Positions 20,640 through 30,334 of a DNA stretch of 64,000 bases are shown piece by piece. The notes under the pieces were generated by a model. It searched no databases. It saw nothing but the letters and a program-made list of their open reading frames with translations, and was not told the DNA's origin. Each line of letters starts with the position of its first letter. Positions within the stretch are counted from its first letter, which is position 1. The DNA is from Tritrichomonas musculus (lineage: Eukaryota > Parabasalia > Tritrichomonadida > Tritrichomonadidae). Location of the stretch: assembly GCA_039105265.1 (NCBI GenBank), contig JAPFFF010000024.1, forward strand, positions 930,001 to 994,000. Reading direction: 5' to 3'. Made by a program: the position numbers and the translations under genes.

Positions 20640-22333
20640 CTTTGAGTGAATTGCTGATAAAAAGCATTTCTATTTGTCTCAGTTTAATATGTATTTGATT
20701 GAATATATTTAGTTTTTGATTATCTTGAATAATTTTAGAAATCGAATTATTAATGAAGAATAATTTTGTTTCTTGATTTATTTTATTGAATTCAGTAAAT
20801 ACTTCCATTTGATAAAAAGCATTTAAAAAATCTTTGCTTTTTTGAAATCCGTTATTTGAGGACTTGTTAACATAAACAAGAGCTTTTTTATCTTTCTTTA
20901 TTATTCCTTGTTCGACAAATAAAAGTTTTGCATATTGATACATACTTTCTGGATCATTTAATTTTACTCCTTCTTCAAAAGATAACTTTGCTTTTTTTGA
21001 AGATGCAACCCATTAAAATCTTAAATCTAACATCATGAATATTTGAATTTTCTGAAATGATTTTTTGAGCTAATTGAAAATTACGTTGGATTATAATCAT
21101 TTGAACGTTGTAAATGATCGATTCAAGATGCTTTTTATCAAAAGATTTTTTTAAATAAACTTTTCCAAGATTGATATTTATTGGAAAATCATTCTTCCCT
21201 TCTAGCAAAGATATCGCAACATCGAATTGCTTAGCCGAATAATTTTCAGCTTCTTCAACAATTTTCTGACATTTGTTATTAATGTTAATAGAATCATAAA
21301 ATGGATAAATCAAATGATGTACTTTTTCTTTCATAATTAAATCTTCATTTTTTTCTGATTCTGTTTCATATTCTTCCTCCTCTTCATCATTTCTGATTCA
21401 AATCATATTGTTATTTTTCTTTCTTCCATAAATTTTCACGAATTCTGAAAAATGCAGCATTCGATTTGCAGGATGAAATGAACTTTTGCATTCATCGATA
21501 TAGTCCACATAATCATAATATTCCAATTCAGTTGTCTTCAGTTCTTCAGCAATATCATCAAAAGATGGACGATTTTCTGGCCCTTGTGCCAAACAGCGTT
21601 CAATTAGATTTCTGAAGAATTCAGGAACATCTTCACCGATTTTGAGGCGAAAACCTGCCGATACTTTTCCATTATCTGCATAAAGTTGCAGTCTTTGTAT
21701 GGCGTTTCAAGAGAGAAAATCTCAAGGACAATAATTGCAAACGCGTAAACATCAGCGTCTCTTTTATTCCTTTTTTCGACTGGATGTTCATGCTTGCTGA
21801 CAAGATGCTGTTGATCTTCGAGAGGCCGAAATCAGAGATTTTTGGGTGAAGAAATTCATCAAGAAGAATGTTCTGCGGTTTCAAATCGCGATGAAGAACT
21901 TCATGTGAATGCAGGTACGACTTTCCACTCGCAATTCCATAAACAATGATGAGCTTCTTGGTAAAATTCAAAACCTATCGGCGAGAGACCATTTTTCTCC
22001 ATCTCAAGAATGTCGTGAAGTGAACCGTTTGACGCATATTCGGTTACTATCGTCGGAGATGGGTCCCCATTGAATTCCGTTTGTGAGTAGCCGATAAATT
22101 TGAGAATTGTTGGGTGATCGAGAACAGCCATCTAATTATACTTCACGTAAAAGTGCAAGGGTCTCGGATTCGTTTTGCTTATCCTCGTCAAAAATGAAAT
22201 TCGAAACTTTGGCCGCATATGATTTGTTCGTTTGCTTGTGCTTGACAAGATAAACTTCACTAAACCCACCTTTTCCAATTGAGTGTAGTATTTTGTAATC
22301 ACTTAGTTCCAAGAACTTATATTCAGAATGCAT
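20640..22333 (-). pseudogene. Frameshifted kinase-Sel1 gene
   Basis: Read from 22333 leftward, the pieces of one kinase occur in correct order but in different frames. They are: IGKGGFSEVYLV glycine loop and YAAKV lysine (22333-22136); MAVLDHPTILKFIGYS (from 22131); [13 protein letters not shown] and DFGLSK (21971-21780); [22 protein letters not shown] in a second frame; then GPENRPSFDDIAEEL (21592-21398). Sel1-like segments (21334-20975, 20943-20640) follow. The activation-segment APE region appears to be lost. At least five frameshifts or stops separate the pieces, so it is a host pseudogene. It lies 64 bp behind the membrane anchor of the Pmp-like relic, on the same strand. Confidence 0.8.
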
Positions 22334-22397
22334 TTCTAATAAAGAAAAAAAAGTTTAAATTGACCTATTTTTTCACCTTTCCAAATCGTCATTTTTT

Positions 22398-23451
22398 TTA
22401 TTTTTTGAATATTATTATTTTACAGATCTCATGACTATTTTCAGATGGCTCTTCTTCTTCATTTTCTCCATTTCTTCTCTTCTTCACGACTAGTGCTGTA
22501 ACCACTGCGCAGCAAACAACTCCTTTTGAAGCTACTGCAAACATCATCTTTACATATGAATTCAAGTCGTTATAACCACCAGCTTTGTAGTTGAACACCT
22601 GCCTGCTCATGTCAGCCTTTATGGTCTTCGTGTTTATTGCTTGTTTCTGATCAGATTCGAATCTACCATTTTCAACATGCACAGATTGTGAGGCGCCTTG
22701 AGCATCGATGTGGAACGATCCATTTTGAATCTTTCCAGTGAATGCACAGTCATTAACTTCTGTTTTTCCAGCATTCCCATTAGATGGAATAAGAAGAGAC
22801 GATGACAAAGAATTTTCATTATTTTCAAAAGTACAGCCATTGATTGTCAACAAAGACGGAGACGAAGATGAAATTCCATTATTATCATAGTGAGTGAGCG
22901 TTTTTGCTGTGTTTTGTGGGGGCTTTTCATCAAAGTTTTCGTTAAATTTCAAACCTCCACCAACGTTTTCCATAAACTCGCAAAGGACGACTCCTCCTTC
23001 TTTGATTGTAAGGTAAAGAGAACCACCATATAAGGTACCAGAAGTTGAAGCACTCTTCTTCTGAGACAGTTACTCTAACTTGGTTATTTGGCGATGATGC
23101 GTATATGTAAGCAGCTCCACCGAAGACAGCAGAGCATGATTCAATTTCAATGTTTTCTAATGTAATGCGGTTGACTAGATCCAAATCATTCATGATGAAG
23201 ATAGCACCGCCACCTGCTTTAGTTGACTGGCATTGGATAAACTTTTCTTTATTGAGTGTTACTCCACAATTAACATAGCAATTAGCACCACCATTATCTT
23301 CGTTCTTGAAGCCATTGAAAGCAGATGTTTCAAATACAACGTGTTCGTGTGCGTTTCCAGTAACAACTATCTGACAGCGGTTGTTATCAGCCTTGCATTT
23401 ATCATCGAATATCGAAAAAAAAAATGTGATGGTATTCAATTTAATGATCAA
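22398..23451 (-). pseudogene. Pmp-like surface protein fragment with C-terminal TM
   Basis: The fragment reads as beta-helix repeats typical of trichomonad polymorphic-membrane-protein-like surface proteins: NGGANCYVNC, GGGAIFIMND, FGGAAYIYAS, YGGSLYLTIKEGG, NVGGGLKF. A single transmembrane helix (VASKGVVCCAVVTALVV) and a basic then acidic cytoplasmic tail (KKRRNGENEEEE) follow. The frame changes once near 23040 (VSEEEC in one frame, ASTSGTLYGG in the next). The N-terminal majority of such a protein, including the signal peptide, is absent, because similarity begins only near 23405. A probable mariner scrap lies at the broken 5' edge. The family is thought to act at the cell surface, possibly in adhesion; this copy is not functional. 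Confidence 0.72.
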
Positions 23452-23529
23452 CAGACATTATTTCCATTATCTTATTTAATGATTAAGATTAATTGGCCTC
23501 GTTTAGATATGATGTTAAATCATAAATGA
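23440..23529 (+). mobile_element. Possible mariner fragment
   Basis: The frame ending at TGA 23527-23529 contains INWPRLDMMLNHK. The WPRLD-x-x-M/L-V/L-H/N pattern also occurs in the degenerate mariner at 596 (IWPRLDNLMVHNSK). It sits exactly where the Pmp-like gene is broken. The match is short, so the assignment is weak. Confidence 0.35.
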
Positions 23530-23685
23530 TGGTAAAATGAAAGAATTAAAATTTTCCAATTATTTGATTGATCGTGAACGGTTATGAAAAAACAACGATG
23601 ATGATTCAAACTACAAACATACAGATTTATATCTTATTGAATATATTTAAAATTAAATAATAATTTTTATAAAGAAAATTTATAT

Positions 23686-24063
23686 TTATAGGTTTATATA
23701 ATGATTAGGTATTACTTCTTCTTCTGTTGTTGATCGAGTGAATTTATCACAATAACGTAATATCCAATGTTCTGGGTTAGGAAGTTCTTCATTTATTAAC
23801 AGTCTCATTTGTATTTTTATTTTTCGATATGCAAACTGATGCGAACGGAGATTTCGGTTAACTGTATTCGATTTTCGATGAAAAAATGATGCGAAAATTT
23901 TAGAATTTATCATAATATTCCTATCATCAAGCCAGAAAACACCAATTTCTTTTTTTGATTCAGGATGGTTATCAACATATTTAAGGCAAAGCCACAAAAT
24001 TCTTTTTAATTTATTTTTTGGATCTGTTGCTAATTGCTTGAGCTCATTAAAACTTAAAGTCAT
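23686..24063 (-). CDS. IBD-like (initiator-binding domain) small protein, ~125 aa
   Basis: The frame is open from 24135 but starts with TTG; the first ATG is at 24061-24063 (TLSFNELKQL). Core motifs are RILWLCLKYVDN, then IGVFWLDDRNIMIN, IFASFFHRKSNTVNRNLRSHQF, and NPEHWILRYCDKFTR (residue runs quoted in part). The pattern of a hydrophobic helix, Asn-rich recognition helix and closing WxxR resembles the winged-helix initiator-binding domain of trichomonad IBP39, which recognises the initiator element of core promoters. This is recalled family knowledge, not a search. There is no signal or membrane segment. It is shorter than full IBP39 and lacks a visible C-terminal Pol II-binding domain. Confidence 0.5.
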   Translation of the reverse strand: MTLSFNELKQLATDPKNKLKRILWLCLKYVDNHPESKKEIGVFWLDDRNIMINSKIFASFFHRKSNTVNRNLRSHQFAYRKIKIQMRLLINEELPNPEHWILRYCDKFTRSTTEEEVIPNHYINL

Positions 24064-25003
24064 AATGAAATGATTGATTGATGCCTTATTATTTTCAGTT
24101 AACTTTTTAAATTTTAATCTCAATAACTTTTTCAATCATTTGATAAAAAAGTTTTGAAAAAATGTTTGTGAAATTCATAATATCTTTGAATTTTCTCTAT
24201 TTTCTTTGAATAATAGCATTAAAAATTAATCATTGTTTTTTTAAAAAATATAACAAAAGTTTAATAACTCAATTTTTTATCAAACAATTAAAATATTTCC
24301 ATTTTTTTGTAAGTAAAAATTCTGATAACTCATTCAATTAAATTGAATTTAAAACCGTCTGGTTATCTTTTTAAATCAAAAAAGAATAAATAAAAATCGT
24401 ATCTAAAATGATAATCACTTATTTGCTTCTTTATTTTATTTTATTTTTAAAAAAAAAAAAAAAAACGTTTTTTGTGAGAACTCATTGAATTTTTTTAATT
24501 CAATTTGGAAAGTAGATCCTAAAGAAAAAAAAATTATTAGTAATATATAAAATTTAATATAATAGCTATTTTATCCAAAATATCTTTAAAATTCATTTAC
24601 ATTATCTAGATAAAAATGTTTATTCGCAATTTATCTCTCAATTTCAAATTTTAATTTTTAGTTTTACAAATTTTTCTTGATGGGATATTAACATTTTTTA
24701 AATAATCCTACACGTTTAATCATTAATGTGAATATAAAAAATATTAATTCATATAACTTCCAAAATCAATTCAAATACACATTAATGATCATTAAAACAA
24801 ATTTGTAGTTGGAATTTGAAATTTATACAAATAAATAGAATCATTTTGCGCATATATAACTAATATATTGTTTTTGAAAGATTTGGTTTGTTGAATTTGG
24901 AACATCAATAAGAGTAAGTAAAGAATTTTTTTATTTCACAATTCATGCCATTTCGAAAAAACTGCCCAATATAGGTATTTATATAAAATCTGTTTATTTG
25001 ATA
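24064..25003. other. AT-rich intergenic region
   Basis: No gene. Contains a poly-A tract near 24450-24465 and the upstream region of the LRR gene. Confidence 0.5.
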
Positions 25004-27427
25004 ATGTGCGAACCATATACTTTAAACTTAGTTTTTGGAACCAAGACATTTACTCTTTCAAACAACGAAACAGTCTCATTGTTGAATCCAGATATTATTA
25101 AATCATTTCAAGCGAAAAAAGAATATAAAATCAGATCAAATGTCTCAAACGAAGTTTTTGAATCATTTTTTAATTACTTATTATTCAAAAGAATCCCTAA
25201 TCTTACTTTTGATAATATTTCTCAATATGAGCAATTGAGTGATGAATTTGATTACATGAAAAATTTAATTAAAATATTTAAGACAAATTCTGATAAAAAG
25301 GATATTCTGTTTTTATCTTTCCTAAATCAAAAATTAACAAAGAAAATAAACAAAAAAAGTGACAATTTGAAAAGCAAGACAACAATTTTTAAACAAAACA
25401 TAAAATTTCTATTCAACATGAAAAAATATGAAACATTTTCACAAATTAAAACAGAAGAAAGATATATTATCAATATATGCTTATATGAAACAATTGATCA
25501 ATTTACAAGAGAAAATTGTGAAGAAAACGGACTCGTTTATTCAATAAATGAAGAAGAAAAAACAGCATGTTTGTATAAAACAACTATTAAAAATGGAGAA
25601 TTTTGTATTCCTGGATCAATTCAATATAAATCAGAAAAATACAAGGTTACAGGAATTCATCAAGATACATTTCAATATATGGATTGTAAATCATTGAAAT
25701 TTGATGAAAATCATTCAAAAATTTTTATTTTGAAGGAAGGATTTGATTTATACAATTTGGAATCTATTACAATTCCATCAGATATTGAAACATTTACTGA
25801 AAGATGGTGTGAAAGAACGGTTAAGTTGAACAGCATTACAATAATTCCAAAAAAGAAACAAAACATAATTTTATATGATAACAAATTCATATTAGGAAAA
25901 TCAGATTTACAAAGTAATACATTTGATATTCTTTACTTTGCAAGACGAGATGTTGAAAATGTAACAATTCCATCATATATCAGCAAAATTGCTTCAAATG
26001 CGTTTTATTCATGCAATCATATTAAAAAGGTTGAATTTGAAGCAAATTCACAATTAACGATGATTGATGATTATGCATTCTATGAATCATCAGTTGTTGA
26101 TATAAATATTCCTTCAAAAGTCAAAAGAATTGGAATAGGAGCATTTGCTTCTTTTTGTAAAATCAAAAACGTTGTATTTTCAAATGATTCTGAAATAGAA
26201 ATCATTGATGATTATGCTTTTAATTCCTGTTTTTTAGAAACCATTAAAATTCCATCAAGTATTAAAAATCTTGGCAAATACTGGTGTAAAAGTAGATCAA
26301 ATATACCAAATGTTATTATCATGGCCAACCACATCGAGAATATTAAATGGTTCAATAATGATTTTATTCTTGGAAAAACTAATCAAAACAGTGATGTTTT
26401 TGACATTCTTTTATTAGCAAATCCAAAAATCGAAAAAGCAATCATACCATCATTTGTTAGAATAGTTTATTACAATGCTTTTTATGGATGCAAAATGTTG
26501 AAATCAGTTGAATTTTCTAGTCATACACGCATAAAAATAATAGAAAGTGATGCTTTTTCATTATGCGATTTTGAAAGAATAACAATTCCTTCCAGTGTTT
26601 GTAAAATTGGTGGAAAATGCTTTTGGAAATGCGAACAATTGAAAACAGTTGAATTTGAAAATGACTCACAATTAGAAAACATTGAACACTATACATTTTC
26701 ATATTGTCCGATTGAATCTATTAAAATTCCATCACATGTTAAATCAATTGGGAAAAGCGCATTTATTAAATGTAAAAAACTAAAATCAATTGAGTTTTGT
26801 GAACATTCTGAATTACGTTTAATAGATGATTATGCGTTTGAATATTCATCAATAGAAAGAATTTCAATTCCTCCACATGTTATCAAAATCGGTGAGAGAG
26901 CATTTAATGAAACAAGATATCTAAGAAATGTTGAATTTTCACATGATTCTGAATTGAAAATCATTGGGAAATATGCTTTTGTTTGTTCACCAATCAGAAG
27001 AATAACAATACCATCACATGTGACTAAAATCAAAAAGCATACTTTTTGGGATTGTTCATCGCTGATTGCTGTTGAATTTGGTAAAAATTCAGAATTAAAA
27101 ATAATCGGGAATGCTGCCTTTTGCTTTTGTAATTTTGAATCAATTACAATCCCAGATCATGTCATTGAAATCAAAAAAAATGCATTTCAGAACATAAAAA
27201 GGCTCAAATACGTTGATTTCTCTGATAACTCAGAATTAAAAATCATAGAAGAACACGCTTTTAGTAAAACATCAATTAAATCAATGATAATTCCATTGTC
27301 AATTAGAAAAATTGATAGAACAGCATTTGATGGCAGCAAGATACAAATTTTGGAATTAAATGAAAGGTCTAATCGGTTATCAGCTTATTCTTTAAAATCT
27401 GAAATAGTAAGTTATCCAAATCAATGA
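25004..27427 (+). CDS. BspA-like leucine-rich repeat (LRR_5) protein, 807 aa
   Basis: The first in-frame ATG is 25004 (MCEPYTLNLVFG); the frame is open a few codons upstream without ATG. Residues 1-95 form a globular N-terminal domain with FxFGxKTFTLSNNE and NEVFESFFNYLL, which resembles BTB-like N-termini of other trichomonad proteins. From about residue 205 to 795 there are LRR_5 (Treponema pallidum/BspA) repeats alternating AFxxC...L..V.F..DSELKIIxxYAF with I.SI.IPSHVxxIGxxAF. The copies cluster in two arrays interrupted by WC..RS segments at about 265 and 425. No signal peptide or membrane anchor is visible, so secretion or surface display is not indicated by sequence. The frame is intact. 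The family is hugely expanded in trichomonads and thought to mediate protein interactions. Confidence 0.85.
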   Translation: MCEPYTLNLVFGTKTFTLSNNETVSLLNPDIIKSFQAKKEYKIRSNVSNEVFESFFNYLLFKRIPNLTFDNISQYEQLSDEFDYMKNLIKIFKTNSDKKDILFLSFLNQKLTKKINKKSDNLKSKTTIFKQNIKFLFNMKKYETFSQIKTEERYIINICLYETIDQFTRENCEENGLVYSINEEEKTACLYKTTIKNGEFCIPGSIQYKSEKYKVTGIHQDTFQYMDCKSLKFDENHSKIFILKEGFDLYNLESITIPSDIETFTERWCERTVKLNSITIIPKKKQNIILYDNKFILGKSDLQSNTFDILYFARRDVENVTIPSYISKIASNAFYSCNHIKKVEFEANSQLTMIDDYAFYESSVVDINIPSKVKRIGIGAFASFCKIKNVVFSNDSEIEIIDDYAFNSCFLETIKIPSSIKNLGKYWCKSRSNIPNVIIMANHIENIKWFNNDFILGKTNQNSDVFDILLLANPKIEKAIIPSFVRIVYYNAFYGCKMLKSVEFSSHTRIKIIESDAFSLCDFERITIPSSVCKIGGKCFWKCEQLKTVEFENDSQLENIEHYTFSYCPIESIKIPSHVKSIGKSAFIKCKKLKSIEFCEHSELRLIDDYAFEYSSIERISIPPHVIKIGERAFNETRYLRNVEFSHDSELKIIGKYAFVCSPIRRITIPSHVTKIKKHTFWDCSSLIAVEFGKNSELKIIGNAAFCFCNFESITIPDHVIEIKKNAFQNIKRLKYVDFSDNSELKIIEEHAFSKTSIKSMIIPLSIRKIDRTAFDGSKIQILELNERSNRLSAYSLKSEIVSYPNQ

Positions 27428-27654
27428 AAAAGTTTTATTATTAATTTGTGATGTAAAAAAAACACATAATGAAGTAAAGTTATTTTAAATAATTATCTTT
27501 TAATTATTTGGTCATTCATGAAAATTTATTTATATATACTACACATTTCTCCTTCTTTTATCTTAAGATTTTATTTTATTTTGAACGATCATATTTTGTG
27601 AGATTTACATTCTTCGATAAAAAATTGAATGAGATAAATCTTTCATATTATCAT
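27428..27654. other. Short AT-rich spacer
   Basis: No gene seen; precedes the RCC1 relic. Confidence 0.4.
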
Positions 27655-29689
27655 CAGCAGGATTAAAAAATCTAGTCCAAAATCAAAGTTATGGAGAAGA
27701 CTTTAAATTTATTTTTGGAGAGCACGAGATCCAAATGAAAAACCTTTTTGCTGAATTTATTTCTCCGTATGTTTCACAAATTCATCAATCAGATCCCACA
27801 ATTACTTCCGTTCATTTTTCTAACATATCAAATTTTTTTCCAAATGGAGAGAGAATCTATTTTGACCATCCGCCGTGAGCATTTCTTTGTTTTTTATAAG
27901 AATTGAGATGATTTGCAACTGAAAACATTCTTCTTTGTCGATATCAATCGAGCTGCCTTTACTTATTGATTCAAAAAGAGAAAAAACTTATTGATTTTTC
28001 TAACTCTTATTTAAAATTGCTCACGAAACTTGACGAACTTTTTGAATACGACAGAAAAGAAAATTTTGAGAAGAAAATCATCGGCAAACTCGATTTTAAT
28101 TCATTTCTTGAAATGAATTCCAATTCATCCGAAATGTGGTATCAGAGTAAAACTATTGAAGACATTGCGTCAAATTTATATTCGATTGATACTGATCAAA
28201 TAATTGACCTTCGATGACCGTTTTTTTTATTCAATTTTGACGAACCCCAAGCTGACGATTGAAAGCGAAGACTGGCTCCTTGACCTGATTGACAAATTCA
28301 CGAGCAAAAAGGAAGAAGAAGAAAAGTGCCAATTTTCAATGGATGACGGTTTGAGTGACATTTATTTCTATGAAGAGGTCAATTTTGACTTTTTGAGTGA
28401 ATCTAAATTGAAAGAGTTCATTGACAGGTTCAATCCGAGTGAAATGACAGTCCCACTCTGGAACAAAATCAGGAAGTGCTTCTACTTCAGCACGAAAGAG
28501 CCGCTGCAAAAATCGTCCATGTCAAACGAAAGAGAAGGAAACGGTTTCTATCGTCACATTCAACGATACGCTGAAAACATCGTCGTTGGCGGATGTGATG
28601 ATGACAATCATATTGGCGAAAACCCGACCAGCAAAAACAAGTATAATGATGCAGTCATCCACCCTCCTCAGAATTTGCTGCTGGATCCGTCTTCGCTCCT
28701 GTCTTACTCAGCTTGCAGCAAGCACTCGGTTTCTGTCACTCGTTCCGGCTCTCTGATCGGAGTTGGCTGCAACAACGACGGCCGAATCAGCGGCTCGCTC
28801 GAGAAGACAGGCATCAGCCGATTTCAAGAATTTTCGATGAATGACAGCAGCAGGCGGCCGCTGGCGCCGGTTTCCGCTGTCTGCACAGGTTGCGGCACTC
28901 TCTACATGTTCACAAAAAGTTGTTGTAGCGGGAGGCAGCTCGTTTTCTGCGATAATGGAATAAATGAGGTCACCCCAGTTTTTCTTGACATCGGCAGCCA
29001 CGAACCAGTGTCACTTTTCGGCGGTTATTCATATGCAGCTGCGATCTGCACCGATGGTGAAGTCATCTTCATCAACCGTAACGCAGTCGCAAATTCGCCA
29101 TCGTCACGCATCGATGCTGTTTCTCTTCCTGGCGGCGAGAAGGCGACGATGGTTTCCTGCCTCGAAAAATCCGTTTTTGCGCTGAGCTGGAGCGGGCGGG
29201 TCTTCGCGTCAGTCGTCGAATCAGGAAGCTGCGCCCTCAAATTTTCAGGTTTCAGAACTGTCAGGCCAAAAAGTCGCCTGGCTGTCTGGCTCGCGCAGTC
29301 ACTGCCTGGCAGTCAGCAGTGGAGGCCGAGTCTTTGGGCGTGGATCAAACGGTCGTTGTCAACTCGGCTTAGAGGACGGAGGAAGTTGTGTTCCCTCGTT
29401 CACAGAGATTTCGTCACTTTCTGGCCACAAAATCAGGGCAGCCTACGCCTGATTTTAGCATTCACTTTTCGAGACGCGTGAAGGCAGAGTCCTCGCCTGC
29501 GGATACAACTGGCATGGCCAACTCCTCCTCAGGGGTGGCCCAAGCGACGAAAACGTTTATTCGCCAACAGAGACGACGATCACAGGCGGTGCCACTTTCT
29601 GTGTTGCAGGTAGCAGTGTGAGTGCTGTTTTCATCGGTGGAGACCCGCCGCCAAACACACCAAACACGCCAGTCCGCTATCAACACTAA
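27655..29689 (+). pseudogene. Broken RCC1-repeat gene with BTB-like N-terminus
   Basis: The pieces lie in order in different frames. An N-terminal SAGLKNLVQ...EDFKFIFGEHEIQMKNLFAEFISP segment spans 27655-27877. A helical middle (LLTKLDELFEYD) spans 27966-28217, and a long frame 28204-29240 leads into RCC1 repeats (HSVSVTRSGSLIGVGCNNDG). Last comes an out-of-frame end: VAWLSGSRSHCLAVSSGGRV, CQLGLEDGG, GRVLACGYNWHGQLLL, then GGDPPPNTPNTPVRYQH and TAA 29687-29689. RCC1 repeats form beta-propellers used by Ran GEFs and many unrelated adaptors. About five frame breaks are visible. From about 28500 onward the DNA is close to half G+C by eye, far above its surroundings, which suggests recent loss of function or an unusual compositional history. 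Confidence 0.75.
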
Positions 29690-30334
29690 GCAATTTAAAT
29701 TGAAATAAAATTTTATTCAGAAGTTGAATGATTATCTTATTAAAATATGAAAAATTAATTTTTTTCTTTGAATTTTTTTAATGTTGTGATAATGAATTTG
29801 TTTTCAACCTTATCAAAAATTGCAAGTTTCAAAATATATGCCTTCTTTCATTTTGAAAGTTTTTTCAACATAAAATAAAAAACATAAATAATTTGTGATG
29901 CGGAGCATTTCGTGAACATTTCTTTATATAAAACGTTTTAAATAAACATTTTTTCAGAAATGCGAAAAAAAATGAACTTTTGTTTTTAGTAATTGTTTGT
30001 TTTTCAAAATGACTCTTTATTTTCAAGTTTTATAATTATGATAATTAATAAGCGCATATTCTTTTTTTCAATATATTTAATTGCAGTAGAAATAATCTAA
30101 TAAAAAAATATTTTATAATATTGAAAAAACAAGAAGATCCAGAAACTTTCATTCATTTCATCCTAGGAATGAAATTTGAACAAGAAAATGAATCAATTCT
30201 TTGTTTGAATACTTAACAGAGAGTTTTGAAAATGAGATTATCGAACAAGAACTGGAAAAATTAATAACTCGATGAATGATATTTTGTAAGAAAAAGAAAA
30301 TATTTTAATCAAAGCTCCTTAAAACTATATAGTT
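29690..30334. other. AT-rich spacer with a short coding relic
   Basis: Around 30120-30280 a broken + strand reading (EDPETFIHFILGMKFEQENE, then ESFENEIIEQELEKLI) looks like a scrap of a protein gene. The family is not recognised. Otherwise A/T-rich. Confidence 0.35.

Noticed and set aside
28708-29240. Long minus-strand frames inside the RCC1 relic
   Set aside because: Shadows produced by GC-rich coding DNA; the + strand gives recognisable RCC1 repeats.
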